Assembly (NCBI GenBank): GCA_043753895.1 | Contig: JAYUWK010000052.1 | Coordinates: forward strand, 124,001 to 188,000 | Length of the DNA stretch: 64,000 bases | DNA from: WLMZ01 sp043753895 | Lineage (GTDB): Bacteria; Actinomycetota; Acidimicrobiia; Acidimicrobiales; Ilumatobacteraceae | Reading direction: 5' to 3' | Part shown: in pieces, positions 8,799-16,998 of the stretch | How the letters are laid out: the number at the start of each line of letters is the position of its first letter | Position numbering within the stretch: position 1 is the first letter of the stretch | Notes under the pieces: generated by a model | Seen by the model: only the letters and a program-made list of their open reading frames with translations | Told to the model about the DNA's origin: nothing | Databases searched by the model: none | Position numbers and translations under genes: made by a program

Positions 8799-9479
8799 TT
8801 ACTCCATCAGGCCATCGACGCGTGGTCCGAACGTGAAGTAGTGGCCGAGGTATGGCGACGGATCGGTGGCGCCCCAGTCGTATGCCGCCACCTGAGCTGC
8901 GCTGCGCCGACCGAGCTGCGAACGGAACAACTCGAATCGGCTGACACGCAACACGGTGGGCGCGTCGGCGGACCCGATGTGATCGCCCTCGTGGGTCACG
9001 ATCTGTACGGCGGGCAGGCCCTGCTCGCCCGCAATGGTAATGAACGACTTGGCGAAGAGCGGTGCCGCCCATGCCCCGAAGTCGTCGGGGAGCACGCCCG
9101 GCATGCCGAGCGCGCCGCGTAGGTCTGCCTCGTGGGCGTGCACGTCGAACACTGCTCGCTGTACCGCCTCGCCACCTGGCGCCGACAGCACTGCCTCCAC
9201 GAGCGGGGCGTCTGCCGCCCAACCAGCGAGTAGGTCGCTCATCGTGGTGTCGCGGTGGCGTTGCACCTGGGCATCGGTCCACGGATCGGTGGTCACGCCG
9301 TCGAGGTTGCCGGTGCGCACATCTTCGGTAATACCGCGCAGATGGGCGAGCACGTCATGCACGGTCCATTCCGGCGTCGCCGGACACACGCGCTCGGCCA
9401 CCTCGGGAGGCAGGTCGGTCAGAAGGTTCGTGATGCGGCTCCGCGCCGCGGCATACAGTCCACCCAGATCAGTGCTCAT
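8799..9479 (-). CDS. Maleylpyruvate isomerase-family mycothiol-dependent protein (DinB/MDMPI fold)
   Basis: 226 residues. The N-terminal helical bundle carries CPATPEWTVHDVLAHLRG (residues 32-49) with His41 and His46, and later DVHAHEADLRG, which together supply the His residues of the divalent-metal/mycothiol site in the MDMPI family. A C-terminal mixed domain follows. Members use mycothiol as cofactor in isomerase or S-transferase reactions; the substrate is unknown here. A second member lies at 24526-25176. It faces the amidohydrolase gene with a 12-base gap. Confidence 0.8.
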   Translation of the reverse strand: MSTDLGGLYAAARSRITNLLTDLPPEVAERVCPATPEWTVHDVLAHLRGITEDVRTGNLDGVTTDPWTDAQVQRHRDTTMSDLLAGWAADAPLVEAVLSAPGGEAVQRAVFDVHAHEADLRGALGMPGVLPDDFGAWAAPLFAKSFITIAGEQGLPAVQIVTHEGDHIGSADAPTVLRVSRFELFRSQLGRRSAAQVAAYDWGATDPSPYLGHYFTFGPRVDGLME

Positions 9480-9526
9480 GTTGCGAGCGTACGCGAAAGG
9501 GGCAAGTACCGCCTCTCGGGCCCCGA

Positions 9527-9582
9527 AATCAGTGCCCGAAGATCAGTGCCCGAAGATCAGTGGTAGAAGATCAGTGGTAGAA
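9527..9582. repeat. 4 x 14-bp tandem repeat at the 3' end of the nfuA-like gene
   Basis: Four head-to-tail units: aatcagtgcccgaa (9527-9540), gatcagtgcccgaa (9541-9554), gatcagtggtagaa (9555-9568), gatcagtggtagaa (9569-9582). The fourth unit contains the stop codon and last codons (Phe-Tyr-His-stop) of the minus-strand NfuA-like gene; the third is an exact copy lying just past that stop. The array looks like duplication of the gene's own 3' end followed by drift. Confidence 0.9.
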
Positions 9583-10194
9583 GGGATTCTCGCCGCTCGT
9601 GTGGTCGGTGAGGTCCTTGACCCGTTCGATACCGGCGATCTGCTCGACGATCATCGTCTGTACACCATCGAGCATGGTCATCCGGCTCATCGAGCATCCA
9701 TGACAGCCGCCGCCCATAGTGAGAAACGCCGTGCCCTCGGTGTCGTGGCCGACGTAGGTGACGAACCCTCCGTGCGCAGCGAGTGCCGGGTTGACCTCGC
9801 CGACGATGACGGCTTCGATCTCTGCCGACAGCGCGTCGTCGCGCACGAGACCCTCGATCACCGGGGCCGACGGCTTGTTCGGGTTACGGATGACCAGGCC
9901 CTGTGAGTCGGTGAAGTCCAGCGTGGCGCCGGTGAGCAGATCGATGTCCTTGGCCGGGATGATGACCTTCAGACCATCGTGCGTACGCACCTGATCCGTG
10001 ATTGCTGCCTTGGTCGTGATCTCGAACGACAGGTCGTAACGGAATTCTTGACCGGGCTTACTGATGATCTCGAGACGCAACCCGAGACGATCGGTCTCGG
10101 GCTCATCGTTGCGCATCTCGATGATCTGCGCGTGGGCAGCGGAGGTGACAGAGATGATCTGGTCGGCGTCGACTTGTGCGGAGAGGGGGCTCAC
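9571..10194 (-). CDS. NfuA-like iron-sulfur cluster carrier protein
   Basis: 207 residues. The C-terminal NifU-type domain (about 115-207) has MGGGCHGCSMS with the CxxC cluster ligands Cys164 and Cys167. The N-terminal 105 residues have the beta-rich fold pattern of an A-type (IscA/HesB-like) scaffold but no Cys, so that domain is degenerate, as in NfuA proteins, and would serve for target recognition. Role: delivery of [4Fe-4S] clusters to apoenzymes in the cytoplasm. The gene's last codons lie inside a 14-bp tandem array; the SDR at 10273 lies upstream on the same strand. Confidence 0.88.
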   Translation of the reverse strand: MSPLSAQVDADQIISVTSAAHAQIIEMRNDEPETDRLGLRLEIISKPGQEFRYDLSFEITTKAAITDQVRTHDGLKVIIPAKDIDLLTGATLDFTDSQGLVIRNPNKPSAPVIEGLVRDDALSAEIEAVIVGEVNPALAAHGGFVTYVGHDTEGTAFLTMGGGCHGCSMSRMTMLDGVQTMIVEQIAGIERVKDLTDHTSGENPFYH

Positions 10195-10222
10195 GACGAA
10201 AACGCTATCGGCTCAGCTCGCC

Positions 10223-10278
10223 GGAGCGGTTCGAGCGGAGCGGTTCACGCGGAGCGGTTCGAGCGGAGCGGTTCAAGC
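10223..10278. repeat. 4 x 14-bp tandem repeat between SDR and nfuA-like genes
   Basis: Units ggagcggttcgagc (10223-10236), ggagcggttcacgc (10237-10250), ggagcggttcgagc (10251-10264), ggagcggttcaagc (10265-10278). The last unit covers the stop codon (10273-10275) of the minus-strand SDR gene; the other three fill the gap to the NfuA-like gene start at 10194. The sequence differs from the 9527-9582 array, but unit length and copy number are the same. Confidence 0.9.
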
Positions 10279-11046
10279 AGCGCCGCCGCCATCGCACTGG
10301 ATGCGCTGACCCGTGACGTAACCGGCGCCGTCGCTGCACAGCCAGAGCACCACGTTGGCAACATCGAGCGGCTGGCACACGTGCCCGAAAGCAGAACTCG
10401 CGTCGAGCCCGCGGAGGTCGTGCAGGTCGCGGTCGCCGGTCATCGCCCGCGCCAGGCGCACGCCCATGTCTGTCTCTACCAACCCCGGCGCGACGATGTT
10501 CACGTGGATGCCGTGTCCACGCTCCTCCTTGGCCAGGGTGAGCGCGAGCGCCTCGAGCGCGGCCTTGCCCATGTTGTAGGGCGCACCATTGGCTCCCATA
10601 TGCGACGTGGCCACTGACGAGACCATCACGATGTCGCCACGACCCCGCATGCGCATCGAGGGGAGCACCAAGCGCGACAGGTGGTGAGCACCGAACGCGT
10701 GCGTGGCGACGACGCGTTGCATCTCGGCCGGATCGGTATCGGCCACCGCTTGACCGCGTGAGGCAATGCCGGCGTTGCAGACGAGGATGTCGACGTGGCC
10801 GAAGTTGGCCAGCACGGCATCGACCATGACTCGATCGGCCTCGGCATCGTCGATGGACGCTGCGAATGCCGCTGCGGACCCACCGGCGGCGCGGATGGTG
10901 GCAACAGTCTCGGCTGCCGCCTCAGCATCGCGGCGATAGTTCACAGCGATGGTGGCGCCGTGCGATGCCAAGAGTTCGGAGATACCGCGTCCGATCCCGC
11001 GACCCCCACCGGTAACCAGTGCGACGCGCCCATCGAGTTGACCCAT
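10273..11046 (-). CDS. FabG-like SDR oxidoreductase
   Basis: 257 residues. TGGGRGIG at residues 12-19 binds the dinucleotide, CNAG is at 90-93, the catalytic Ser is in MVSSVATS (143-144), Tyr157 and Lys161 form YNMGK, and the C-terminus ends with the typical VTGQRIQCDGGGAA. The fit to 3-oxoacyl-ACP reductase-type SDRs is close (APGLVETDMG loop). Substrate is unknown and no fatty-acid synthesis genes are adjacent. It lies upstream of the nfuA-like gene on the same strand; both gene ends are bordered by tandem repeats (10223-10278 and 11061-11120). Confidence 0.87.
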   Translation of the reverse strand: MGQLDGRVALVTGGGRGIGRGISELLASHGATIAVNYRRDAEAAAETVATIRAAGGSAAAFAASIDDAEADRVMVDAVLANFGHVDILVCNAGIASRGQAVADTDPAEMQRVVATHAFGAHHLSRLVLPSMRMRGRGDIVMVSSVATSHMGANGAPYNMGKAALEALALTLAKEERGHGIHVNIVAPGLVETDMGVRLARAMTGDRDLHDLRGLDASSAFGHVCQPLDVANVVLWLCSDGAGYVTGQRIQCDGGGAA

Positions 11047-11060
11047 GTCGCTTCCCTTCG

Positions 11061-11120
11061 TTCAGAATGCTGTAGTTCAGAATGCTGTTGTTCAGAATGC
11101 TGTAGTTCAGAATGCTTCGT
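11061..11120. repeat. 4 x 15-bp tandem repeat in a divergent promoter region
   Basis: Units ttcagaatgctgtag (11061-11075), ttcagaatgctgttg (11076-11090), ttcagaatgctgtag (11091-11105), and a last copy diverging after ttcagaatgct (11106-11120). The array begins 14 bases upstream of the minus-strand SDR start (11046) and ends 65 bases before the CDF start (11185). Each unit junction reads TGTAGTTC or TGTTGTTC, similar to an extended -10 element, so copy number could affect promoter strength or spacing (inference). Confidence 0.9.
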
Positions 11121-11184
11121 ACGAGTGCTTCGGCCGGCATGCCGTATTGCGGCGTCCCGATGCCAAGTATGGCAACCTTGACCA

Positions 11185-12105
11185 GTGCAAGACGGCAGCC
11201 GCAGAGCGATCATCGCAGCATTCTTCGCCAATCTCGGCATTGCGCTCGCCAAGTTCACCGGGTTCCTGATCACGGGTTCGGCCGGTCTGCTGGCCGAGGC
11301 CGCACACTCCCTGGCCGACACCGGCAACCAGGCGCTGTTGATGTTCGGCGGCAAGCGTTCGCGCCGCGCCCCCACCGAGAGCCACCAGTTCGGCTTCGGT
11401 AACGAGCGATTCTTCTGGGCTTTCGTCGTTGCGCTGGTGCTCTTCAGCGGTGGCGGATTGTTCGCGCTCTACGAAGGCATCCAGAAGCTCATCCATCCGC
11501 ATCAGGCCGAGAGCATCGGCGTTGCCGTGGCCATCCTGCTTGCCGCGGTGGCGCTGGAGTCGTTCTCGCTGGCCACCGCCGTTCGCGAGGTACGCCACAT
11601 CAAGGACCCCGAGATGTCGTATTGGCGATTCATCCGTACCTCGAAGCAACCCGAGTTACCCGTCGTGTTGCTCGAAGATATTGGTGCGCAAATCGGGTTG
11701 CTGTTCGCACTGCTCGGCTTGATGATGACCTCCATCACCGACAACGCACGGTGGGACGCACTCGGCTCGGTAGCCATCGGTCTGCTGCTGGTGGTGATTG
11801 CGACCATCCTCGCGGTGCGAATGAAGGCGTTGCTCATCGGGGAGTCGGCGTCGGCAGCCAATCAGACAACGGTGATCGACGCGCTCGTGTCCTCGCAGCA
11901 CGTGACTCGGCTCATCCACATCCGCACGTTGCACCTCGGACCCGACGAGTTGATGGTGGCCGCCAAGGTCGAGTTCGAGCGCAACCTCTCGATGGCCGAT
12001 CTTGCTGCGGCGGTCGACGCTGCCGAAGCTTCGTTGCGCGCTGCGGTGCCCACGGTGACGCTGATTTACATCGAGCCCGACCTGTATCGGGACCTCACGT
12101 CGTGA
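11185..12105 (+). CDS. Cation diffusion facilitator (CDF) metal transporter
   Basis: 306 residues from GTG 11185; no ATG is in frame nearby. Six hydrophobic segments are visible. The first metal site is HSLADTGNQ (His41, Asp45); HQFGFGNERFFW follows. The second membrane site reads VLLEDIGAQ where most CDF proteins have HxxxD, a variant I associate with the SLC30A9/ZnT9-type branch. A cytoplasmic C-terminal domain (about 215-306) ends the protein. Likely an efflux antiporter for Zn2+ or a similar divalent ion. The stop overlaps the EamA start by four bases (GTGA). Confidence 0.85.
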   Translation: MQDGSRRAIIAAFFANLGIALAKFTGFLITGSAGLLAEAAHSLADTGNQALLMFGGKRSRRAPTESHQFGFGNERFFWAFVVALVLFSGGGLFALYEGIQKLIHPHQAESIGVAVAILLAAVALESFSLATAVREVRHIKDPEMSYWRFIRTSKQPELPVVLLEDIGAQIGLLFALLGLMMTSITDNARWDALGSVAIGLLLVVIATILAVRMKALLIGESASAANQTTVIDALVSSQHVTRLIHIRTLHLGPDELMVAAKVEFERNLSMADLAAAVDAAEASLRAAVPTVTLIYIEPDLYRDLTS

Positions 12106-13052
12106 CCACCGTCGACAACGCCGCGGCGGCAACCGCCTCGAACCGCCGACTCGCGCCCAACAGCAGAACGATCGGCTTCCTCGCCGTCATCGGCGTGGTG
12201 GTTTGCTTCTCGCTCGGCTCCACTTTGGTGAAACGGGCGCATACACCCGGCGTACTGGTGGCGTTCTGGCGCATGGTCACCACCACCATCGTGTGGAACT
12301 CGATCCTGCTTGTGCGTGGTCGACACATCACCCGCGCAGACCTCAAGCAAGCGTTGATTCCCGGCATCTTCTTCGGGCTCAACATCACATGCTTCTACGC
12401 CGGAGCCACCCACAACAGCGTCGCGAACGCCGAACTGATCGGATCGTTGACACCGTTCCTGGTGGTGCCGATCGGCGCGAAATTCTTCAAGGAATACATC
12501 AACGTGCGCGCCCTGATGTTCGCGTTCGTGGCCTTTGGCGGTGTCGCGATCGTGCTCTTCACTGCACCACCCAAAGGCGACGCGTCGCTGAAGGGCAACC
12601 TTCTCGGTCTCACCGCGATGTTGCTGTGGGCCACCTACATCGCGACCACCCGCCACTTCCGGCGCGACATGGACGTGGTCACCTTCATGGCCTCGATCAC
12701 GCCCATCGCGATCATCACCGTCTTACCGCTGGCCCTTCTCAACGGCAACATGTTCGACATCAGCAGCACCGGTTGGCGCTACATCGCGCTGCTCACCTTC
12801 GTCACTGGGGTCGCTGCGCATGGTCTGATGGTGTTCGCCCAGAAAACCATCCCCATCGGCACCATCGGCATCGCTCAGGTGGCGCAACCGGCGCTCGCTG
12901 CACTGTGGTCGTTCTTGCTTGTGGGCGAGTCGCTGCACGGCTGGCAGTTGTTCGGCATGGCGATGGTGCTCGGCGGCCTATTGTGCTTCATCCTGATGAA
13001 CCAGCGCCGACCCAAGGTGGAAGTCGTCACTAGCGTCAGCTCGTCGGGTTGA
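12102..13052 (+). CDS. EamA/DMT-family transporter
   Basis: 316 residues from GTG 12102, which overlaps the CDF stop. Ten predicted transmembrane helices are arranged as two five-helix EamA repeats: the first ends around FVAFGGVAIVLF, the second around FGMAMVLGGLLCFIL, with the conserved Pro-Ala-Leu-Ala-Ala-Leu-Trp segment near the C-terminus. Drug/metabolite exporters of this type move amino acids, nucleosides or other metabolites; the substrate is not predictable. The gene is coupled to the CDF gene, and its last 17 bases overlap the convergent Ddn-like gene. Confidence 0.85.
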   Translation: MTTVDNAAAATASNRRLAPNSRTIGFLAVIGVVVCFSLGSTLVKRAHTPGVLVAFWRMVTTTIVWNSILLVRGRHITRADLKQALIPGIFFGLNITCFYAGATHNSVANAELIGSLTPFLVVPIGAKFFKEYINVRALMFAFVAFGGVAIVLFTAPPKGDASLKGNLLGLTAMLLWATYIATTRHFRRDMDVVTFMASITPIAIITVLPLALLNGNMFDISSTGWRYIALLTFVTGVAAHGLMVFAQKTIPIGTIGIAQVAQPALAALWSFLLVGESLHGWQLFGMAMVLGGLLCFILMNQRRPKVEVVTSVSSSG

Positions 13053-13467
13053 GCAGTACCAGCGGGATCTCGCGTTCGGTCTTGGTCTGATAGCCGGCGT
13101 AGTTCTTGTACGTCTCGGTCACCAAGGGCCACATGCGCGCCCGTTCCTCGGCAGTTGCAATTGTTGCGGTCATCGCCTGCTTCGCTGCTCCCTTGAACGC
13201 CACCTGTACCTGCGGGTTGTCGCGCAGGTTGAGGAACCACGCCGGATGCTGATCGTCGCCACCGCGTGATGCGACGATGACGATGGTGGCACCCTCTTGC
13301 AGCGGCGAGGTGAGCATGACCGAGCGCGGCTCGCCGCTCTTGCGGCCCGTGGTGGTGAGTTCGAGCACGGGCATCTTGCCGGCGCTCCATCCGATCTTGC
13401 CGAAGCTGAGTTTCAGCACACTCCGATGCACGGTATTCATGGTCTTCAATGCGAAATCGCTTGGCAT
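13036..13467 (-). CDS. Deazaflavin (F420)-dependent nitroreductase-family protein (Ddn-like)
   Basis: 143 residues. Contains PVLELTTTGRKSGEPRSV, the beta-strand/turn typical of Ddn-type split-barrel proteins, and later HPAWFLNLRDNPQVQV, the second family motif; the C-terminus has IPLVLLNPTS. Actinobacterial members bind coenzyme F420 and reduce quinones or nitro compounds. F420 use is an inference from the family. The 3' end overlaps the convergent EamA gene by 17 bases. Confidence 0.85.
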   Translation of the reverse strand: MPSDFALKTMNTVHRSVLKLSFGKIGWSAGKMPVLELTTTGRKSGEPRSVMLTSPLQEGATIVIVASRGGDDQHPAWFLNLRDNPQVQVAFKGAAKQAMTATIATAEERARMWPLVTETYKNYAGYQTKTEREIPLVLLNPTS

Positions 13468-13510
13468 GCGCGAACCCTAGCGCTTGGGGCTACTGTGAAG
13501 GCCCTATACA

Positions 13511-13603
13511 TGGGGAGCTCGCAGGTTCGGCGGGCTGAGAGGGTGCACGCCGGCACCGACCCTTCAAACCTGATCTGGGTAATGCCAGCGGAGGGAAGCC
13601 ACG
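13511..13603 (+). promoter_or_regulatory. TPP riboswitch (THI element)
   Basis: The consensus blocks occur in order: GGGGAGCTCG at 13512, GGGCTGAGAGGG near 13531-13542 (pyrimidine sensor), GACCCTTCAAACCTGATC at 13558-13575, and CTGGGTAATGCCAGCGGAGGGAAGC at the 3' end (given here as a known family string, 13575-13599). The 3' strand of the closing helix, GGAGGGAAG, lies five bases before the thiN GTG at 13604 and is also the only possible Shine-Dalgarno sequence. TPP binding should therefore block translation initiation of the thi operon directly. Confidence 0.96.
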
Positions 13604-14284
13604 GTGTCACTCACTCGAACTGCAATCATCGTCACCGGGGGCTCGCCGCTCGCTGCCGAAGCATTGCTCGATCTCGCCGCCGATGCCCTTGTCATCGCTG
13701 CCGACTCCGGTCTGGATCATGCCCGTGCTGCCGGCATCACGCCCGACATCCTGGTCGGCGATCTCGACTCGGTCAGCGACGACGGTCTGCAATGGGCCCG
13801 TGAACGCGGCGTCGAAATCAGGGTGTTTCCGCGTGACAAGGACTCCACCGATACCGAATTGGCCCTCGCGTGTGCTGTCGAGCGGGGTGCCACCGAGGTG
13901 ATTCTGTTGGGTGGTGGGAGCGAGCGCGACGACGACCGACTCGATCACTCCATCGGGGCGATCACGGCCCTCGGTGCACCAACGCTCGCGTTGTGTCAGT
14001 CCCTGACGGCGCGCTGGGGCCGTACCCTCGTGCATGTCGTGCACGGACCCCGCACCGTTGATCTCTCGGTGCCGACGGGATGCACGTTCTCGCTACTGGC
14101 CTTACACGGTCGGTGCAGCGGCGTGTCGGTCACGGGAGCACGGTGGGCGCTTGCCAACGCAACGCTCGAGCCCGCCTCGAGTCGCGGCATCAGCAACGAG
14201 GCTCTGGCAAGCGACCTACGCGTGCACGTGAACCACGGCGTGCTCACCGTCATCTTCCCCCATCAGTTCGGAGCCTTGTCGTGA
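13604..14284 (+). CDS. thiN: Thiamine pyrophosphokinase
   Basis: 226 residues from GTG 13604, right behind the TPP riboswitch. ADSGLDHARAAGITPDILVG leads to GDLDSV (52-57), and KDSTDTELA (79-87) follows: both are signature motifs of thiamine pyrophosphokinase, with Asp residues binding Mg-ATP. The C-terminal beta domain supplies the thiamine site. It converts imported thiamine into TPP. The stop overlaps the thiB start (GTGA), so kinase and importer are translated together as a salvage operon. Confidence 0.93.
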   Translation: MSLTRTAIIVTGGSPLAAEALLDLAADALVIAADSGLDHARAAGITPDILVGDLDSVSDDGLQWARERGVEIRVFPRDKDSTDTELALACAVERGATEVILLGGGSERDDDRLDHSIGAITALGAPTLALCQSLTARWGRTLVHVVHGPRTVDLSVPTGCTFSLLALHGRCSGVSVTGARWALANATLEPASSRGISNEALASDLRVHVNHGVLTVIFPHQFGALS

Positions 14285-15336
14285 AGCGGTTCATCATTGT
14301 TGTTGCATCTGCAACTCTTTCCTTCTCTTCGTGCAGTTCAGGCTCGACCGCTACTCTGGAGACAAAGCCCGGATCGCTCACGCTGGTGGCGTACGACTCG
14401 TTCAGCATCAAACCTGAGGCGTTCGACGAGTTCACCAAGACGACCGGAATCGCAGTAAAGGTCGTGACTGCCGGCGATGCGGGGTCGATGCTTACCAAGG
14501 CAGCCCTCGCGAGCGGTAACCCGGAGGGTGACGTGATGTGGGGGGTGGACAACACACTGTTGGCACGCGCACTGCAGGCGAAGGTCTTCTCGAACTACAC
14601 ATCCAAAGAGGTCAACAAGCTGACCACGTCGGCGGTTGCGTTGGCACCCGGACACGAGGTCACCCCGGTCGACGAAGGCGACGTGTGCGTCAACGTCGAC
14701 AAGGCGTGGTTCGCCACGCACAAGGTCGTGCCGCCCAGCACGCTTGCTGATCTGACCAAGCCGGAATACCGGGATCTGCTCGTCGTCGAGAACCCAGCCA
14801 CGTCGTCCACCGGTCTCGCCTTTTTGCTCGCGACCATCGCACGGTATGGCGAAAAGGGCTGGCAGCAGTACTGGAAAGACCTCCGCTCCAACGGGGTCAC
14901 GGTGGTCGACAGTTGGGACCAGGCGTACTCAGAACTCTTCTCCGCCTCTACGGGCAAAGGCCCGCGACCGCTCGTCGTCTCGTACGGGTCCAGTCCACCA
15001 GCAGAGGTGATCTTCGCCGACCCGCGACCGGAGAGCGCACCCACGAGCGTGATGGCGTCGAGTTGTTTCCATCAGGTGGAGTTCGCCGGGGTGCTGCGCG
15101 GCACGAAGTATCCGCGAGCGGCCGGGCAATTGATCGACTATCTGGTCTCGAAGGGCTTCCAAGAGATGCTGCCGCTCACGTTGTTCGTCTATCCGGTGCG
15201 CACCGATGCCACCGTGCCAAAGGAGTTCACCGACTACGCCGTCAGGCCCACCGACTCGCTCACTGTGACGCCGACAGATATCGAAGCAAAATCGAAGGCA
15301 TGGATCACGACATGGACCGACATCGTGGTGCGGTGA
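14281..15336 (+). CDS. thiB: Thiamine ABC transporter substrate-binding lipoprotein
   Basis: 351 residues from GTG 14281 overlapping the thiN stop. The signal peptide ends in FSSC (lipobox Cys about residue 18). The mature part is a type II periplasmic-binding fold: LTLVAYDSFSIKPEAFDEF, GDVMWGVDNTLLARAL, VVENPATSSTGLAFLL and LTLFVYPVRTDATVP are all patterns of the ThiB/TbpA family. Captures extracellular thiamine or its phosphates and hands them to ThiP. The next gene starts on a GTGA overlap. Confidence 0.92.
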   Translation: MKRFIIVVASATLSFSSCSSGSTATLETKPGSLTLVAYDSFSIKPEAFDEFTKTTGIAVKVVTAGDAGSMLTKAALASGNPEGDVMWGVDNTLLARALQAKVFSNYTSKEVNKLTTSAVALAPGHEVTPVDEGDVCVNVDKAWFATHKVVPPSTLADLTKPEYRDLLVVENPATSSTGLAFLLATIARYGEKGWQQYWKDLRSNGVTVVDSWDQAYSELFSASTGKGPRPLVVSYGSSPPAEVIFADPRPESAPTSVMASSCFHQVEFAGVLRGTKYPRAAGQLIDYLVSKGFQEMLPLTLFVYPVRTDATVPKEFTDYAVRPTDSLTVTPTDIEAKSKAWITTWTDIVVR

Positions 15337-16997
15337 GCGACGCAGCCGTCACCGGCCGTCGGCACTCCCCCAACCGGCTTCCGCACCCACTGGCACTCGG
15401 CCTCGCCGCGCCCGCCATTGTCTTCATCGCGATGTTCTATGTGTGGCCCGTGGGCACACTCGTGGCGCGGTCGTTCACGGCTGATGCATTCCGTACGGTC
15501 GTGCACGACGACTCGATCCATCGCGTGATCTGGTTCACGGCGTGGCAGGCAGCGCTGAGCACGCTGCTCACCGTCGGCGTTGGTCTGGTCCCCGCATACC
15601 TACTGGCCCGCTACGAATTCGTCGGCCGTCGCTGGTTGACCGCACTGGTGATGGTGCCGTTCGTACTCCCCACTGTCGTGGTTGGAGCCGCGTTCTTGGC
15701 GTTGCTGCCCGATTCGTTGGACCAGAGCGTGATCGCAATCGTGCTTGCGCACGTGTTCTTCAATATCGCGGTCGTGGTGCGCGGGGTCGGTGGTCTGTGG
15801 GAGCAACTGCCAACCGATCTCGCTGCCGCTGCTCGCAACTTGGGTGCCTCGCCAACCCGGGTACTGCGTGAAGTCACGTTGCCACTGCTCGGCCCGGCCA
15901 TCTACGCATCGGCGAGCATCGTGTTCCTGTTCACCTTCACCTCGTTCGGAGTGGTTCGCCTACTCGGTGGACCGGCGCATCCCACGCTTGAGGTCGAGAT
16001 CTGGCAGCGCGCCACGCGACTCGGCGACGTGGGCGTTGCGGCCGTGCTGTCGGTTGCGCAACTCATCCTGCTGGGCATCGCCGTGGCATGGTTTGCACGC
16101 TTGCAGGCCCGGCATCGGCGAGCCCTGGGCCTGGCCCCGCTGGCGCAACGGCAACCACCACGCACTCGCCGCCAGCGACGCTTCGTGACGTTCACCGGCG
16201 CCGCCATCGTGGCCACCATCGGTGCGCCACTCGTCGCGTTGATCGAGCACAGCCTGCGCACCGGGCAGGGGCACTCACTCAGCGCATGGCGATCGGTCTT
16301 CGGCAGCGACATGTCCACATCGGCCCGACCAAGCCTCAACCCCGGACTCGATGCGTTCGCGTCGATCACCACCTCGCTGCGTATCGCGTTTGTCGCGATG
16401 GTGATCAGTGTGGTCATCGGTGCGTGCGCGGCGTTGGCCATCACTGCGCTCGGGCGTGGCGGCCGGTTACTCGATACGGGCCTCATGTTGCCGCTCGCCA
16501 CGAGCGCCGTCACGATCGGGTTCGGCTTGCTGATCACCTTCAACAGGACACCCGTCGATTGGCGCGGCTCGGCGCTGATGATCCCGCTCGGGCACGCGCT
16601 CGTCGCCACGCCGTTCGTCGTGCGCATCGTGCTGCCCGTGTTACGTGCCGTCGATCCTGGTCTTCGCGACGCAGCGGCAACCCTCGGAGCGACACCGGCG
16701 CGAGCATGGCGCGAGGTCGATCTACGAATCATTGCGCGGCCCGTGCTGACGGGGGCTGGATTTGCACTCGCAATTTCCCTCGGTGAGTTCGGGGCCACAT
16801 CGTTTCTCACGCGGAGCGGGCGCGAGACGCTGCCCATCGCGATCGAACGCCTCCTGAACCGACCGGGTGCGCTGCTGCACGCCCAGGGCTACGTGTTGGC
16901 GACTGTGCTCGCCACGCTCACGTTCGTGGTCATCGGTGCCGTCGAGACGGTTCGCACCGGGGGCCGCACACATGCTCGGAGCCGCACACATGCTTGA
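15333..16997 (+). CDS. thiP: Thiamine ABC transporter permease (fused two-domain)
   Basis: 554 residues from GTG 15333 overlapping the thiB stop. Two MetI-type permease halves lie in one chain, as in ThiP. Each half has the EAA coupling loop: DLAAAARNLGASPTRVLREV in the first and GLRDAAATLGATPARAWREV in the second, and about 12 membrane helices are visible. SLGEFGATSFLTRSGRETLP near the C-terminus is typical of thiamine/iron permeases. The last codons fall in an 18-bp tandem duplication so the protein ends with a repeated Arg-Thr-His-Ala. Confidence 0.92.
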   Translation: MSDAAVTGRRHSPNRLPHPLALGLAAPAIVFIAMFYVWPVGTLVARSFTADAFRTVVHDDSIHRVIWFTAWQAALSTLLTVGVGLVPAYLLARYEFVGRRWLTALVMVPFVLPTVVVGAAFLALLPDSLDQSVIAIVLAHVFFNIAVVVRGVGGLWEQLPTDLAAAARNLGASPTRVLREVTLPLLGPAIYASASIVFLFTFTSFGVVRLLGGPAHPTLEVEIWQRATRLGDVGVAAVLSVAQLILLGIAVAWFARLQARHRRALGLAPLAQRQPPRTRRQRRFVTFTGAAIVATIGAPLVALIEHSLRTGQGHSLSAWRSVFGSDMSTSARPSLNPGLDAFASITTSLRIAFVAMVISVVIGACAALAITALGRGGRLLDTGLMLPLATSAVTIGFGLLITFNRTPVDWRGSALMIPLGHALVATPFVVRIVLPVLRAVDPGLRDAAATLGATPARAWREVDLRIIARPVLTGAGFALAISLGEFGATSFLTRSGRETLPIAIERLLNRPGALLHAQGYVLATVLATLTFVVIGAVETVRTGGRTHARSRTHA

Positions 16998-16998
16998 G
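16963..16998. repeat. 2 x 18-bp tandem duplication at the thiP/thiQ junction
   Basis: gccgcacacatgctcgga (16963-16980) is followed by gccgcacacatgcttgag (16981-16998). The unit carries the thiQ start codon, so thiQ has two in-frame ATGs, 16972 and 16990, and thiP ends with a duplicated segment. Because 18 is a multiple of three, both genes stay in frame. Confidence 0.9.

Noticed and set aside
13491..13510. thi operon promoter around TACTGT/TATACA
   Set aside because: Two -10-like words are present but neither has a -35 element at acceptable spacing, so I did not assign one.
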